Below the pieces are notes generated by a model. That model ran no database searches. It saw nothing but the letters and a program-made list of their open reading frames with translations, and was not told the DNA's origin. A program made the position numbers and the translations under genes. Below, one piece after another: positions 1 through 5,957 of a stretch of DNA of 18,961 nucleotides (within the stretch, counting starts at the first letter, position 1; every line of letters starts with the position of its first letter). The stretch covers positions 1-18,961 of the forward strand of contig CAKUFG010000036.1 of assembly GCA_934647235.1 (NCBI GenBank). Reading direction: 5' to 3'. The DNA is from an uncultured Clostridia bacterium (GTDB taxonomy: Bacteria > Bacillota > Clostridia > Christensenellales > Aristaeellaceae).

Positions 1-384
1 GCGTAGGGGCGTGAATTGAAATTTGCAGCAGCAATCGGCCTGCTGGGCGGACATGGTCGCCCCTCGCGTAGGGGCGTGAATTGAAATGCGTTCGCGTCCG
101 TGTCCACGGTTTCGTCGATTGTCGCCCCTCGCGTAGGGGCGTGAATTGAAATGATGCGGCACTCTTTGTTCAGCGCGTCGCGCCGTCGCCCCTCGCGTAG
201 GGGCGTGAATTGAAATTATGAAACGAGCGACACGCTGGGCGGCAGCTACAGTCGCCCCTCGCGTAGGGGCGTGAATTGAAATTACCGTGCGCGGGCCGAC
301 GCCACCATGCGGGGCAGTCGCCCCTCGCGTAGGGGCGTGAATTGAAATTGCGAAATGGGTGATACACTGGGCTGCAGCTGCGCC

Positions 385-415
385 GTCGGCCTCTCACATA
401 GGCGGGAATTGAAGT
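385..415 (+). repeat. Decayed CRISPR repeat near the trailer end
   Basis: This 31-base unit keeps the first four bases (GTCG), a middle TC-C-TAGG skeleton and a GAATTGAA-type end, but differs from the array repeat by many substitutions and small indels. The stem is largely lost, so processing of a crRNA across it is doubtful. It occupies the position expected for the next repeat after the 36-bp spacer at 349-384. Last-repeat decay is typical of the leader-distal end. Confidence 0.85.
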
Positions 416-449
416 ATGGTGGGCGCATTCGGGCCGCATGGTTTCCTGT

Positions 450-460
450 GTCGCCCCTCA
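450..460 (+). repeat. Truncated terminal CRISPR repeat
   Basis: GTCGCCCCTC, the first 10 bases of the repeat, reappears at 450-459 and then the match stops. It lies exactly 34 bp after the decayed repeat ends, so 416-449 has the right size for a seventh spacer. The array therefore once ran past the decayed repeat and was broken inside this unit, next to the cas8c-like remnant. Confidence 0.7.
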
Positions 461-507
461 AGACGCGCGCAGGGATATTTATCCTGGCACGCGCGAGTGT
501 CAGGGGG

Positions 508-747
508 ATGTGGAGCCCTGCGCTTACGGCGATGTACAGGGCTCATACGAGTATTGAGTTCAACATCAGCCTGTCGCCGACGGGGGAGCTTGTCACGGCC
601 CGGCGGCTGAACGAAAAGGCGCAGGCCTTCGCGGCGCCTTCAACGCCGGAGGCGGAAAGCCGCTCCAGCGATATCACGCCCTTTCCGATTGCTGACAGCC
701 TGAAGTATCTGATGCAAAGGGAACAGAACGGCAATCTGGATAGCTAA
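508..747 (+). pseudogene. Remnant of the N-terminal part of cas8c (csd1)
   Basis: The 79-residue frame reads MWSPALTAMY, then HTSIEFNISLSPTGELVTAR, and later RSSDITPFPIADSLKYLM. Type I-C Cas8c/Csd1 proteins begin with a short W..L...Y segment, then a loop, an H-x-Q/T strand pair with a D/N-G-x-F/L-V-x-A turn, an R-S/T-S-x-I-x-P-x-P-L-x-D-x-L-x-Y-L motif, and run on to roughly 600 residues. Here the order and spacing fit, except that about 20 residues are missing between the first helix and the HTS strand, and the frame stops at residue 79. The frame is also open upstream into the array, and the AGGGGG before ATG 508 is too close to be a good ribosome site. I read it as a broken copy of the surge-complex subunit that recognises the PAM. 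The family match is from memory of the motif pattern, not from a search. Confidence 0.6.
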
Positions 748-1004
748 GAGACGCTTTACGGAGAATGGAGACGCTGCGACCATCAGCGTTGAAGCGTCCA
801 CAAAAAAAGCATCGCGCGCTGCGCTGGCTGCCGGAGCATCAAAGTCATTGCAGTTCTTCTTCAATATCTTTTGCTTTCCTTGCAGGTGCACAGCTTAACC
901 ATCACCCCCGCTTTGCATCCCCTCCTGAGCGGCGCTCTTTTTGCACCCGTGTACTAATTATTATCGGCTATGCGATTTTTACATACCGCTGATTTTGAAA
1001 ATAC
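748..1004. other. Intergenic stretch with no convincing gene
   Basis: No frame here has a good start, ribosome site and recognisable product. One + frame is open across about 735-897 and encodes an alanine/serine/lysine-rich peptide (for example ISVEASTKKASRAALAAG) without a start codon that I trust. It could be debris of the same rearrangement that broke the array. The stretch becomes AT-rich after about 940 as the promoter region of the next operon begins. Confidence 0.5.
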
Positions 1005-1033
1005 TTGACATGCGAATGACGGCAACATATAAT
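1005..1033 (+). promoter_or_regulatory. Perfect sigma-A promoter for the merR-ABC operon
   Basis: TTGACA at 1005-1010 and TATAAT at 1028-1033 are separated by exactly 17 bp, so both boxes and the spacing are consensus. A start near 1040 would leave a leader of about 125 nt before the GTG at 1166. Promoters directly activated by classic MerR proteins have a 19-20 bp spacer; this one does not, so control is more likely to act in the leader. Confidence 0.85.
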
Positions 1034-1066
1034 ATACAACGCTCGTTGCTTATTGGACGCGCAAAA

Positions 1067-1090
1067 TGCAGCCGGTTCTGCAGCTTTTTT
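1067..1090 (+). terminator. Possible leader attenuator hairpin
   Basis: TGCAG (1067-1071) and CTGCA (1078-1082) can pair around a 6-nt loop, followed after GC by six Ts (1085-1090). The stem is only 5 bp, so it would be a weak terminator. It lies between the promoter and the first gene, where it could reduce basal transcription. Confidence 0.3.
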
Positions 1091-1136
1091 GCATGTTACC
1101 TTGCGTAAGGGCTTGCATGTGACGCTGCGTCATGAT
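1089..1136 (+). repeat. 24-bp tandem repeat with dyads, likely operator
   Basis: Two 24-bp copies (1089-1112 and 1113-1136) both start TTGCATGT and match at 17 of 24 positions. Each contains a dyad: TTAC-N5-GTAA at 1096-1108 and TGACGC-T-GCGTCA at 1120-1132. Such GTNAC/TTACGTNA-like dyads resemble operators of TipA/Mta-type MerR proteins, and the downstream gene is of that type. This is therefore a good candidate for the autoregulatory site. It is inferred from position and symmetry only. Confidence 0.5.
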
Positions 1137-1165
1137 GTAGGATGGACGCGAAGGAGGGGAAAAGC

Positions 1166-1903
1166 GTGGCCAAATACACAACGGGTGAAGCGGCAAAGCT
1201 CTGCGGCGTTACCGTCCGCACGGTCCAGTATTACGATGCGCGGGATATCCTCAAGCCCAGCGAATTGTCTGAGGGCGGACGGCGGCTTTATTCCGAGGCG
1301 GATGTCCGCCGCCTGCGGATCATCTGCTTTCTGCGCGAGGCCGGGCTGTCCATCGGCAGCATCGGCGAATTGCTTGGCGAAAGCGATCCGGGCAGCGTGA
1401 TCACCACCCTGCTGGATGAGCAGGAGCGCGCCCTGCGCGATGAAATGGCGGAGCGGCAGGCGCAGCTGGATCGGGTGGAGGGCATCCGGCGCGAGCTGAA
1501 GCGCGTGGAAAATTTCTCCGTTGAATCGCTTGGCGATATCGCTTATACAATGGAAAACAGAAAGCAAAGCCGGCAGATGCATATGATCATGCTGCTGGCC
1601 GGCATCCCCATGGCGGCAATGGAGTGGGGCGCGGTGATCCTGTGGATTGTCACGGGCGTATGGTGGCCGTTTGCGCTGTATGCGCTGATGATCGTGCCCT
1701 TCGGCATATGGATCATGCGGTTTTATCGCGGGCGCGTGGCGTATATCTGCCCTGAATGCCACGAGGCGTTCAAGCCCTCGATGAAGCAGCTTTTCTGGTC
1801 GCGGCACACCCCGACCATGCGCAGGCTGACCTGCCCGCACTGCGGATATCAGGGCTTCTGCGTGGAGATTTACAAAAAGGAGAGGACAAATAACAATGCT
1901 TAA
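1166..1903 (+). CDS. Membrane-anchored MerR-type regulator with zinc ribbon
   Basis: This 245-residue protein has an N-terminal MerR winged helix (about residues 3-70; YTTGEAAKLCGV, then VRTVQYYD and GGRRLYSEADV), a charged dimer coiled coil (about 80-115), two hydrophobic segments (about 140-162 and 167-185) and a C-terminal CPEC...CPHC zinc-ribbon-like end (Cys195, 198, 223, 226) containing the TPTMRRLTCPHCG stretch. Similar C-terminal ribbons occur after membrane segments in some XRE-type Firmicute regulators, so this is that module joined to a MerR head. The start is GTG 1166: AAGGAGGGG at 1151-1159 sits 6 bp before it, while the in-frame ATG 1142 lacks a ribosome site. It heads a five-gene operon and overlaps the next gene by 8 nt, so it probably controls the operon and senses a membrane or envelope signal. 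Confidence 0.85.
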   Translation: MAKYTTGEAAKLCGVTVRTVQYYDARDILKPSELSEGGRRLYSEADVRRLRIICFLREAGLSIGSIGELLGESDPGSVITTLLDEQERALRDEMAERQAQLDRVEGIRRELKRVENFSVESLGDIAYTMENRKQSRQMHMIMLLAGIPMAAMEWGAVILWIVTGVWWPFALYALMIVPFGIWIMRFYRGRVAYICPECHEAFKPSMKQLFWSRHTPTMRRLTCPHCGYQGFCVEIYKKERTNNNA

Positions 1904-2609
1904 AATTGAACATCTGACCAAGACCTATGGCGATAAAAAAGCGGTGGACGACCTGAGCCTGCACATCCTGCCGGGCGAAATTTACGGCTTTATTGGACAT
2001 AACGGTGCTGGCAAAACCACCACGCTCAAGTCCGTGGCGGGCATTCTGCAGTTTGACGCGGGCGAAATCCTGATCGACGGCAAATCCGTGCGCAATCAGC
2101 CCCTGGCCTGCAAAAAGGAGATTGCCTATATCCCCGATAATCCCGATCTGTACGATTACATGACGGGCATCAAGTATCTGAACTTCATCGCCGATATCTT
2201 CGGCATCAGCGCGGAGGACCGGCAGGCGCGCATTCATGATTATGCGGAGCGGTTTGAGCTGACGGCCGATCTGGCGCAGCCCATCGCCTCCTATTCGCAC
2301 GGCATGAAGCAGAAGCTGGCCATCATCGCTGCTTGGATTCATCAGCCTAAGCTGATCATCATGGACGAACCCTTTGTGGGCCTGGACCCCAAGGCTGCGC
2401 ATTTGCTCAAGGGCATGATGCGCGAGGTGTGCGATGAGGGCGGCGCGATCTTCTTCTCCACCCACGTACTGGAAGTGGCCGAAAAGCTGTGCGACAAGGT
2501 GGCCATCATCAAGGGCGGGCGGCTGATTCGTTCCGGCACGATGGAAGAGGTCAAGGGCGACGACTCGCTGGAGCAGGTGTTCCTCGAACTGGAGGGAGAA
2601 GCATGCTGA
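1896..2609 (+). CDS. ABC transporter ATP-binding protein
   Basis: A complete 237-residue ATPase of the ABC-2 exporter type. Visible motifs are Walker A GHNGAGKT (residues 34-41), the signature region YSHGMKQK (133-140), Walker B LIIMDEP (153-159) followed by FVGLDP, and the switch histidine in STHVLEV (His190). The Q-loop position reads YIPDNPDLY, with Asp instead of Gln, which is common in this subfamily. The ribosome site AAAGGAGAGG lies inside the end of merR, and the gene overlaps merR by 8 nt and the permease by 7 nt, so translation is probably coupled. It would energise the permease encoded next. The substrate is unknown; such pairs often export lipids, peptides or antibiotics. Confidence 0.95.
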   Translation: MLKIEHLTKTYGDKKAVDDLSLHILPGEIYGFIGHNGAGKTTTLKSVAGILQFDAGEILIDGKSVRNQPLACKKEIAYIPDNPDLYDYMTGIKYLNFIADIFGISAEDRQARIHDYAERFELTADLAQPIASYSHGMKQKLAIIAAWIHQPKLIIMDEPFVGLDPKAAHLLKGMMREVCDEGGAIFFSTHVLEVAEKLCDKVAIIKGGRLIRSGTMEEVKGDDSLEQVFLELEGEAC

Positions 2610-4201
2610 AAATACTGCTGAAGAAACAGATGGCGGAGATTTTCCGCAGCTATTTCTATGATGCGAAAAAGAACAAGGCCCGCTCCAAGGCGGCTGTGGC
2701 CGCGTACATCGTCCTGTTTGTGGTGATTATGCTGGGCGTGCTGGGCGGCATGTTTACCATGCTGGCGCTGTCCATGAGCGCGCCGATGGCCGCCGCCAGG
2801 ATGGACTGGCTGTATTTTGCGCTGATGGGGCTGCTGGCCATTCTGCTGGGCTCGTTCGGCAGCGTGTTCAATACCTATTCCGGCCTGTACCTGGCCAAGG
2901 ATAACGATCTGCTTTTGTCCATGCCCATCCCGGTCAATGCGATCATGGGTGCGCGGCTGCTCAGCGTTTACCTGCTGGGGCTGATGTACTCGGGCGTGGT
3001 GATCCTGCCCGCCGTGATTGTGTATTGGTTTACGGTTTCGGCCAGCCTGGACGTGATTGCCGGCTCGATCCTGCTGCTTTTGCTGATCAGCATCTTTGTG
3101 CTTACGCTGTCCTGCGCGCTGGGCTGGGTGGTGGCTAAGATCAGCCTGAAGCTGAAAAACAAGAGCTTTATCACAGTCGTGATTTCGCTTGTCTTCTTTG
3201 GTGTTTACTATTTCTTCTGTTTCAGGGCGCAGACGATCATCAGCGATTTCGTCGCCAACGCCGTCACCTACGGCGAAAAAATCAAGGGCGCGGCGTATCC
3301 GATTTATCTGTTCGGCTGCGTAGCGCTGGGCGACGGCAAGGCCATGGCCCTCGTTGCGGCGGTTGTGCTGGCGCTGTTTGGGCTGATGTGGCTGCTGCTG
3401 GGCCGCAGCTTCCTCAGAATCGCTACCTCCTCCGGCAAGACGGAGCACCGCGCGTACCATGAAACCAAGGTTCAGCGCAGAAGCGTCGGCGCAGCGCTGC
3501 TGGGCAAGGAGTTTGCCCGTTTCCTGTCCAGCCCCAACTATATGCTCAACTGCGGCCTGGGCGTTCTGCTGCTGCCCATCAGCGGCATTGTGCTGCTGAT
3601 CAAGGGGCGCGACTTGATGCCCATGCTGGCGATGATCTTTGACAATCAGCCGGGCAGTGCGGCGGTGCTGCTGTGCACGGCGGTGTGTGTGGTAGCTTCC
3701 ATGAACGATATGGCGGCTCCCTCCATCTCTCTGGAGGGCAAAAATCTGTGGCTGCTCCAGTCGCTGCCTGTGAAGCCCTGGCAGGCGCTGCGCGCAAAGC
3801 TGAGCATGCAGCTGATCCTGTCCAGCATCCCGGCGCTGTTTGCCAGCGTGTGCGCGGCAATTGCCGGCGGCTTCAGCGCGGCTGAAACGCTGTTTACGCT
3901 GCTGGTGCCGCAGGCTGTCATCCTGATGATGGCGCTGCTGAACCTGACTGTGGGCCTGAAAATGCCCAACCTTGCCTGGACCAGCGAGATCACGCCCATC
4001 AAGCAGAGCGCCAGCGTAATGATCGCTCTCTTTGGCGGCATGATCTACGGCATCCTGCCTATCGCCGGGTTTTTGATGTTTGGCCATCGCATGGGCGCGA
4101 ACGCTTACATGGCCTGCTTTATCGTGCTTACGCTGGCGATTTCCGCCGGCCTGTACGCTTGGCTGAAGAAAAGGGGCGGCGCTGCTTTTGCCGCGCTGTA
4201 A
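2603..4201 (+). CDS. ABC transporter permease, multi-span
   Basis: A 532-residue integral membrane protein. A short basic N terminus (MLKILLKKQMAEIFR) is followed by many hydrophobic segments, including about residues 34-60, 72-90, 130-160, and several after 230. About half of the protein is apolar and no large soluble domain is visible. The length and the overlap with the ATPase gene fit a full-length ABC-2-like permease that would act as a dimer or with one partner. The start is ATG 2603, with GGAGGGAGAA just upstream inside the ATPase gene; a longer frame opening at 2489 is a shadow of the ATPase. No substrate can be named. Confidence 0.9.
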   Translation: MLKILLKKQMAEIFRSYFYDAKKNKARSKAAVAAYIVLFVVIMLGVLGGMFTMLALSMSAPMAAARMDWLYFALMGLLAILLGSFGSVFNTYSGLYLAKDNDLLLSMPIPVNAIMGARLLSVYLLGLMYSGVVILPAVIVYWFTVSASLDVIAGSILLLLLISIFVLTLSCALGWVVAKISLKLKNKSFITVVISLVFFGVYYFFCFRAQTIISDFVANAVTYGEKIKGAAYPIYLFGCVALGDGKAMALVAAVVLALFGLMWLLLGRSFLRIATSSGKTEHRAYHETKVQRRSVGAALLGKEFARFLSSPNYMLNCGLGVLLLPISGIVLLIKGRDLMPMLAMIFDNQPGSAAVLLCTAVCVVASMNDMAAPSISLEGKNLWLLQSLPVKPWQALRAKLSMQLILSSIPALFASVCAAIAGGFSAAETLFTLLVPQAVILMMALLNLTVGLKMPNLAWTSEITPIKQSASVMIALFGGMIYGILPIAGFLMFGHRMGANAYMACFIVLTLAISAGLYAWLKKRGGAAFAAL

Positions 4202-4207
4202 GAGAAA

Positions 4208-4612
4208 ATGAAGAAGAAGAGCTTGATTATTGCAATCGCCATCCTGGCGCTGCTTGCGTGCGCGGGCGCTGCTGCGCTGTTTCTGCGCGGCAACGCGCCC
4301 GGGTTCACTGGCAGCCGCGTCAAGAATCCCGACGCCTACGAGCTGGCTATTACCCGCATGAACGGCACAGATTCGCACACGCTGACGCTGCGGCAGGGCA
4401 ATCGCCTGCAGGTGCATTTTGAAACGACGGCGGGCGAAATGACGCTGGAAATCCGCGATCCTGCCGGCAGCGCCGTCTATTCGGGCGATGGCAAGGCGTG
4501 CACGGATTTCACGCTGGATATTGCGCAGGATGGCGACTATACCATCGCCGTAACGGCGAAGCAGGGCGGCGGCAGCCTGAAGGCCGCAGTGCTGCCCGGC
4601 GAAGAAAAGTAA
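4208..4612 (+). CDS. Small anchored or secreted beta-rich protein
   Basis: A 134-residue protein with KKK at the N terminus and a hydrophobic segment (residues 5-26). LLAC at 15-18 resembles a lipobox, but Leu at -2 and a further hydrophobic run after the Cys mean it may equally be an uncleaved anchor. The outer part (about 30-130) alternates polar and apolar residues, as in GNRLQVHFETTAGEMTLEIR and GDYTIAVTAKQGGG. This suggests a single beta-sandwich domain like those in pre-peptidase C-terminal domains. It starts 6 nt after the permease stop with only a weak ribosome site, so it depends on the operon. It may be an extracytoplasmic accessory of the exporter. I do not recognise the family. 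Confidence 0.75.
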   Translation: MKKKSLIIAIAILALLACAGAAALFLRGNAPGFTGSRVKNPDAYELAITRMNGTDSHTLTLRQGNRLQVHFETTAGEMTLEIRDPAGSAVYSGDGKACTDFTLDIAQDGDYTIAVTAKQGGGSLKAAVLPGEEK

Positions 4613-4613
4613 A

Positions 4614-5294
4614 ATGAAACAGGAAAGCTTGAAAATTGGACAAACGCCCGCCATCATTTATGGCGAGGCAAGCGCGCATGCCTGGCTGTTTGTGCACGGC
4701 ATGGGCGGCAACAAGACGGAAGCTGAGCCCTTCGCTGCGCTGACGGACGCGCAGGTGCTGGCCATTGATCTGCCCGGCCATGGTGAACGCAAGGATATGG
4801 CGGGCTTCAATCCCTGGACAGCCGCGCCCGAGCTGCGCACGGTGATGGGCTATATGCGCGCCCGCTGGAGCGCAGTCTCCCTGCGGGCAAACAGCATCGG
4901 CGCGTATTTTTCCATGCTTGCCCTGTCGGATCAGGGGCTTCAGAAGGCGCTGTTCGTATCGCCGATCGTGAATATGGAGCGGCTGATTCTGGACATGATG
5001 GGTTGGGCCGGGGTGACGGAGGCACAGCTGCGCGAAGCGGGTGAGATTGCCACGGACTTTGGCCAAACGCTGTCCTGGCAGTATCTGTCCTGGGTGCGCG
5101 AGCATCCGCTCAATTGGCATACGCCCACGGCCATTCTCTATGCCGGGCATGACAACCTGACCTCCCGTGGTACCATCACGGCTTTTGCAAACGTCCATCA
5201 GGCCAGTCTGAGCGTCTATGAGCCGGGAGAACACTGGTTCCATACCCCGGATCAGCTGGATGCGATGACACGATGGGAGAAAAGTGAAATATAA
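4614..5294 (+). CDS. Alpha/beta hydrolase
   Basis: A 226-residue single-domain hydrolase. FVHGMGG (about 27-32) is the oxyanion-loop region, and LPGHGERKD (53-61) follows. The nucleophile elbow reads A-N-S-I-G with Ser94, so the usual first Gly of GxSxG is Ala. Asp180 in YAGHDNLT and His207 in GEHWFH (or His210) complete the likely triad. No signal peptide is visible, so it is cytoplasmic. It starts immediately after the stop of the previous gene and ends the operon before the terminator at 5313. The likely activity is an esterase or thioesterase; the substrate is unknown. A link to what the exporter moves is plausible but unproven. Confidence 0.85.
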   Translation: MKQESLKIGQTPAIIYGEASAHAWLFVHGMGGNKTEAEPFAALTDAQVLAIDLPGHGERKDMAGFNPWTAAPELRTVMGYMRARWSAVSLRANSIGAYFSMLALSDQGLQKALFVSPIVNMERLILDMMGWAGVTEAQLREAGEIATDFGQTLSWQYLSWVREHPLNWHTPTAILYAGHDNLTSRGTITAFANVHQASLSVYEPGEHWFHTPDQLDAMTRWEKSEI

Positions 5295-5312
5295 ATACAG
5301 ATATCGCGATCG

Positions 5313-5339
5313 CCCGGATTTTTCCGGGCTTTTCTTTTG
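5313..5339 (+). terminator. Intrinsic terminator of the merR-ABC-hydrolase operon
   Basis: GCCCGGA (5313-5319) pairs with TCCGGGC (5324-5330) around a TTTT loop, followed by TTTTCTTTT. This is a strong rho-independent terminator 18 nt after the hydrolase stop. Confidence 0.93.
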
Positions 5340-5348
5340 CCTGCGTTA

Positions 5349-5357
5349 TGATATAAT
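5349..5357 (+). promoter_or_regulatory. Extended -10 promoter for the ECF sigma operon
   Basis: TGATATAAT at 5349-5357 is a consensus extended -10 (TGnTATAAT). The -35 position (about 5329-5334) falls in the tail of the preceding terminator and is poor, as is usual for extended -10 promoters. The leader to ATG 5440 would be about 75 nt. Confidence 0.6.
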
Positions 5358-5439
5358 AGACTAAAATAATTTTTTACAGAAACGCAAAATTCTTCCTGTC
5401 GGCTCCGTCAGTATAGGTGAAAGGAGGGAGAAGCGGCGA

Positions 5440-5952
5440 ATGATTGTTGTCAAGCGCGCTGATAACATCGAAAGCCCGGATGCTTTGATTGCCCGTCTGG
5501 TGCGGGAATATCAGGTTCCCTTGCGCCGGATGTGCTGTATATGGCTCAAGGATGCGGCCCTGGCCGAGGACGCGGTGCAGGAGACCTTTGTGAAAGCCTG
5601 GCGAGCCGCGCTCTCCTTCCGTGGGGAGTGCAGCGAGAAAACCTGGCTGATGCGCATTGCGGTGCATGTGTGCTGGGATATGCGGCGCAGCTGGTGGTTC
5701 CGCCATGTGGATCGCAGCGTGCGCCTGGAGCATTTGCCAGAGCCCGCCGTGCCCTTTGAGGAGCGGGACGATACCCTCGTCCGCGCCGTCTGCGCCCTGC
5801 CTGCCCATCAGCGGGAGGCCGTGCTGCTGTATTATTATCAGGATATGACATTGACGGAGATTGCACAAGTATTGGAAGTCGCGCCGTCCACCGTGAAACG
5901 GCGGCTGGACAGCGCGCATAAAACGCTGCAGCGTAAGCTGGAAGGAGGCTGA
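5440..5952 (+). CDS. ECF RNA polymerase sigma factor
   Basis: A 170-residue protein with region 2 at about residues 14-80 (core AEDAVQETFVKAWRA, then KTWLMRIAVHVCWDMRR) and region 4 at about 113-168 (LPAHQREAVLLYYYQDMTLT, then EIAQVLEVAPSTVKRRL). Region 3 is absent and the length is normal for the ECF group. It would direct RNA polymerase to a stress or envelope regulon, including perhaps its own promoter, although the promoter visible upstream looks like sigma-A. AAAGGAGGGAG at about 5419-5429 is the ribosome site; the spacing to ATG 5440 is somewhat long but no better start exists. The partner gene follows after 5 nt. Confidence 0.95.
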   Translation: MIVVKRADNIESPDALIARLVREYQVPLRRMCCIWLKDAALAEDAVQETFVKAWRAALSFRGECSEKTWLMRIAVHVCWDMRRSWWFRHVDRSVRLEHLPEPAVPFEERDDTLVRAVCALPAHQREAVLLYYYQDMTLTEIAQVLEVAPSTVKRRLDSAHKTLQRKLEGG

Positions 5953-5957
5953 ATCCT

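Larger units (their letters stand above)
1..460 (+). CRISPR. Type I-C-like CRISPR array, trailer end
   Basis: The 32-bp repeat starts GTCGCCCCTC and ends GTGAATTGAAAT. Repeats lie at 1-22 (partial, cut by the window start), 56-87, 121-152, 185-216, 251-282 and 317-348, all identical where visible. Spacers lie at 23-55, 88-120, 153-184, 217-250, 283-316 and 349-384 (32-36 bp). Within the repeat, CGCCCCT and AGGGGCG can pair as a 7-bp stem around a 5-nt loop, leaving an 11-nt tail ending ATTGAAAT. This matches known type I-C repeats, where Cas5 cuts at the stem base to leave an 11-nt 5' handle. Repeat decay lies on the right (385-415 and 450-460), so the leader and probably the cas genes are to the left, outside the window. 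The + strand is the likely crRNA strand. No intact cas gene is present here. Confidence 0.97.

Noticed and set aside
170..439. 89-residue - strand frame with repeated NFNSRPYARGD
   Set aside because: It is the translation of CRISPR repeats in reverse; the repeated peptide is the repeat unit itself.
1130..1921. Long - strand frame opposite merR
   Set aside because: Shadow of the GC-rich merR gene, which has clear domains and a ribosome site; the - frame has no recognisable motif.
2342..4657. 771-residue - strand frame
   Set aside because: Lies opposite the ATPase, permease and small-protein genes; its His/Gln/Arg-rich product is the usual antisense of leucine/alanine-rich membrane genes.
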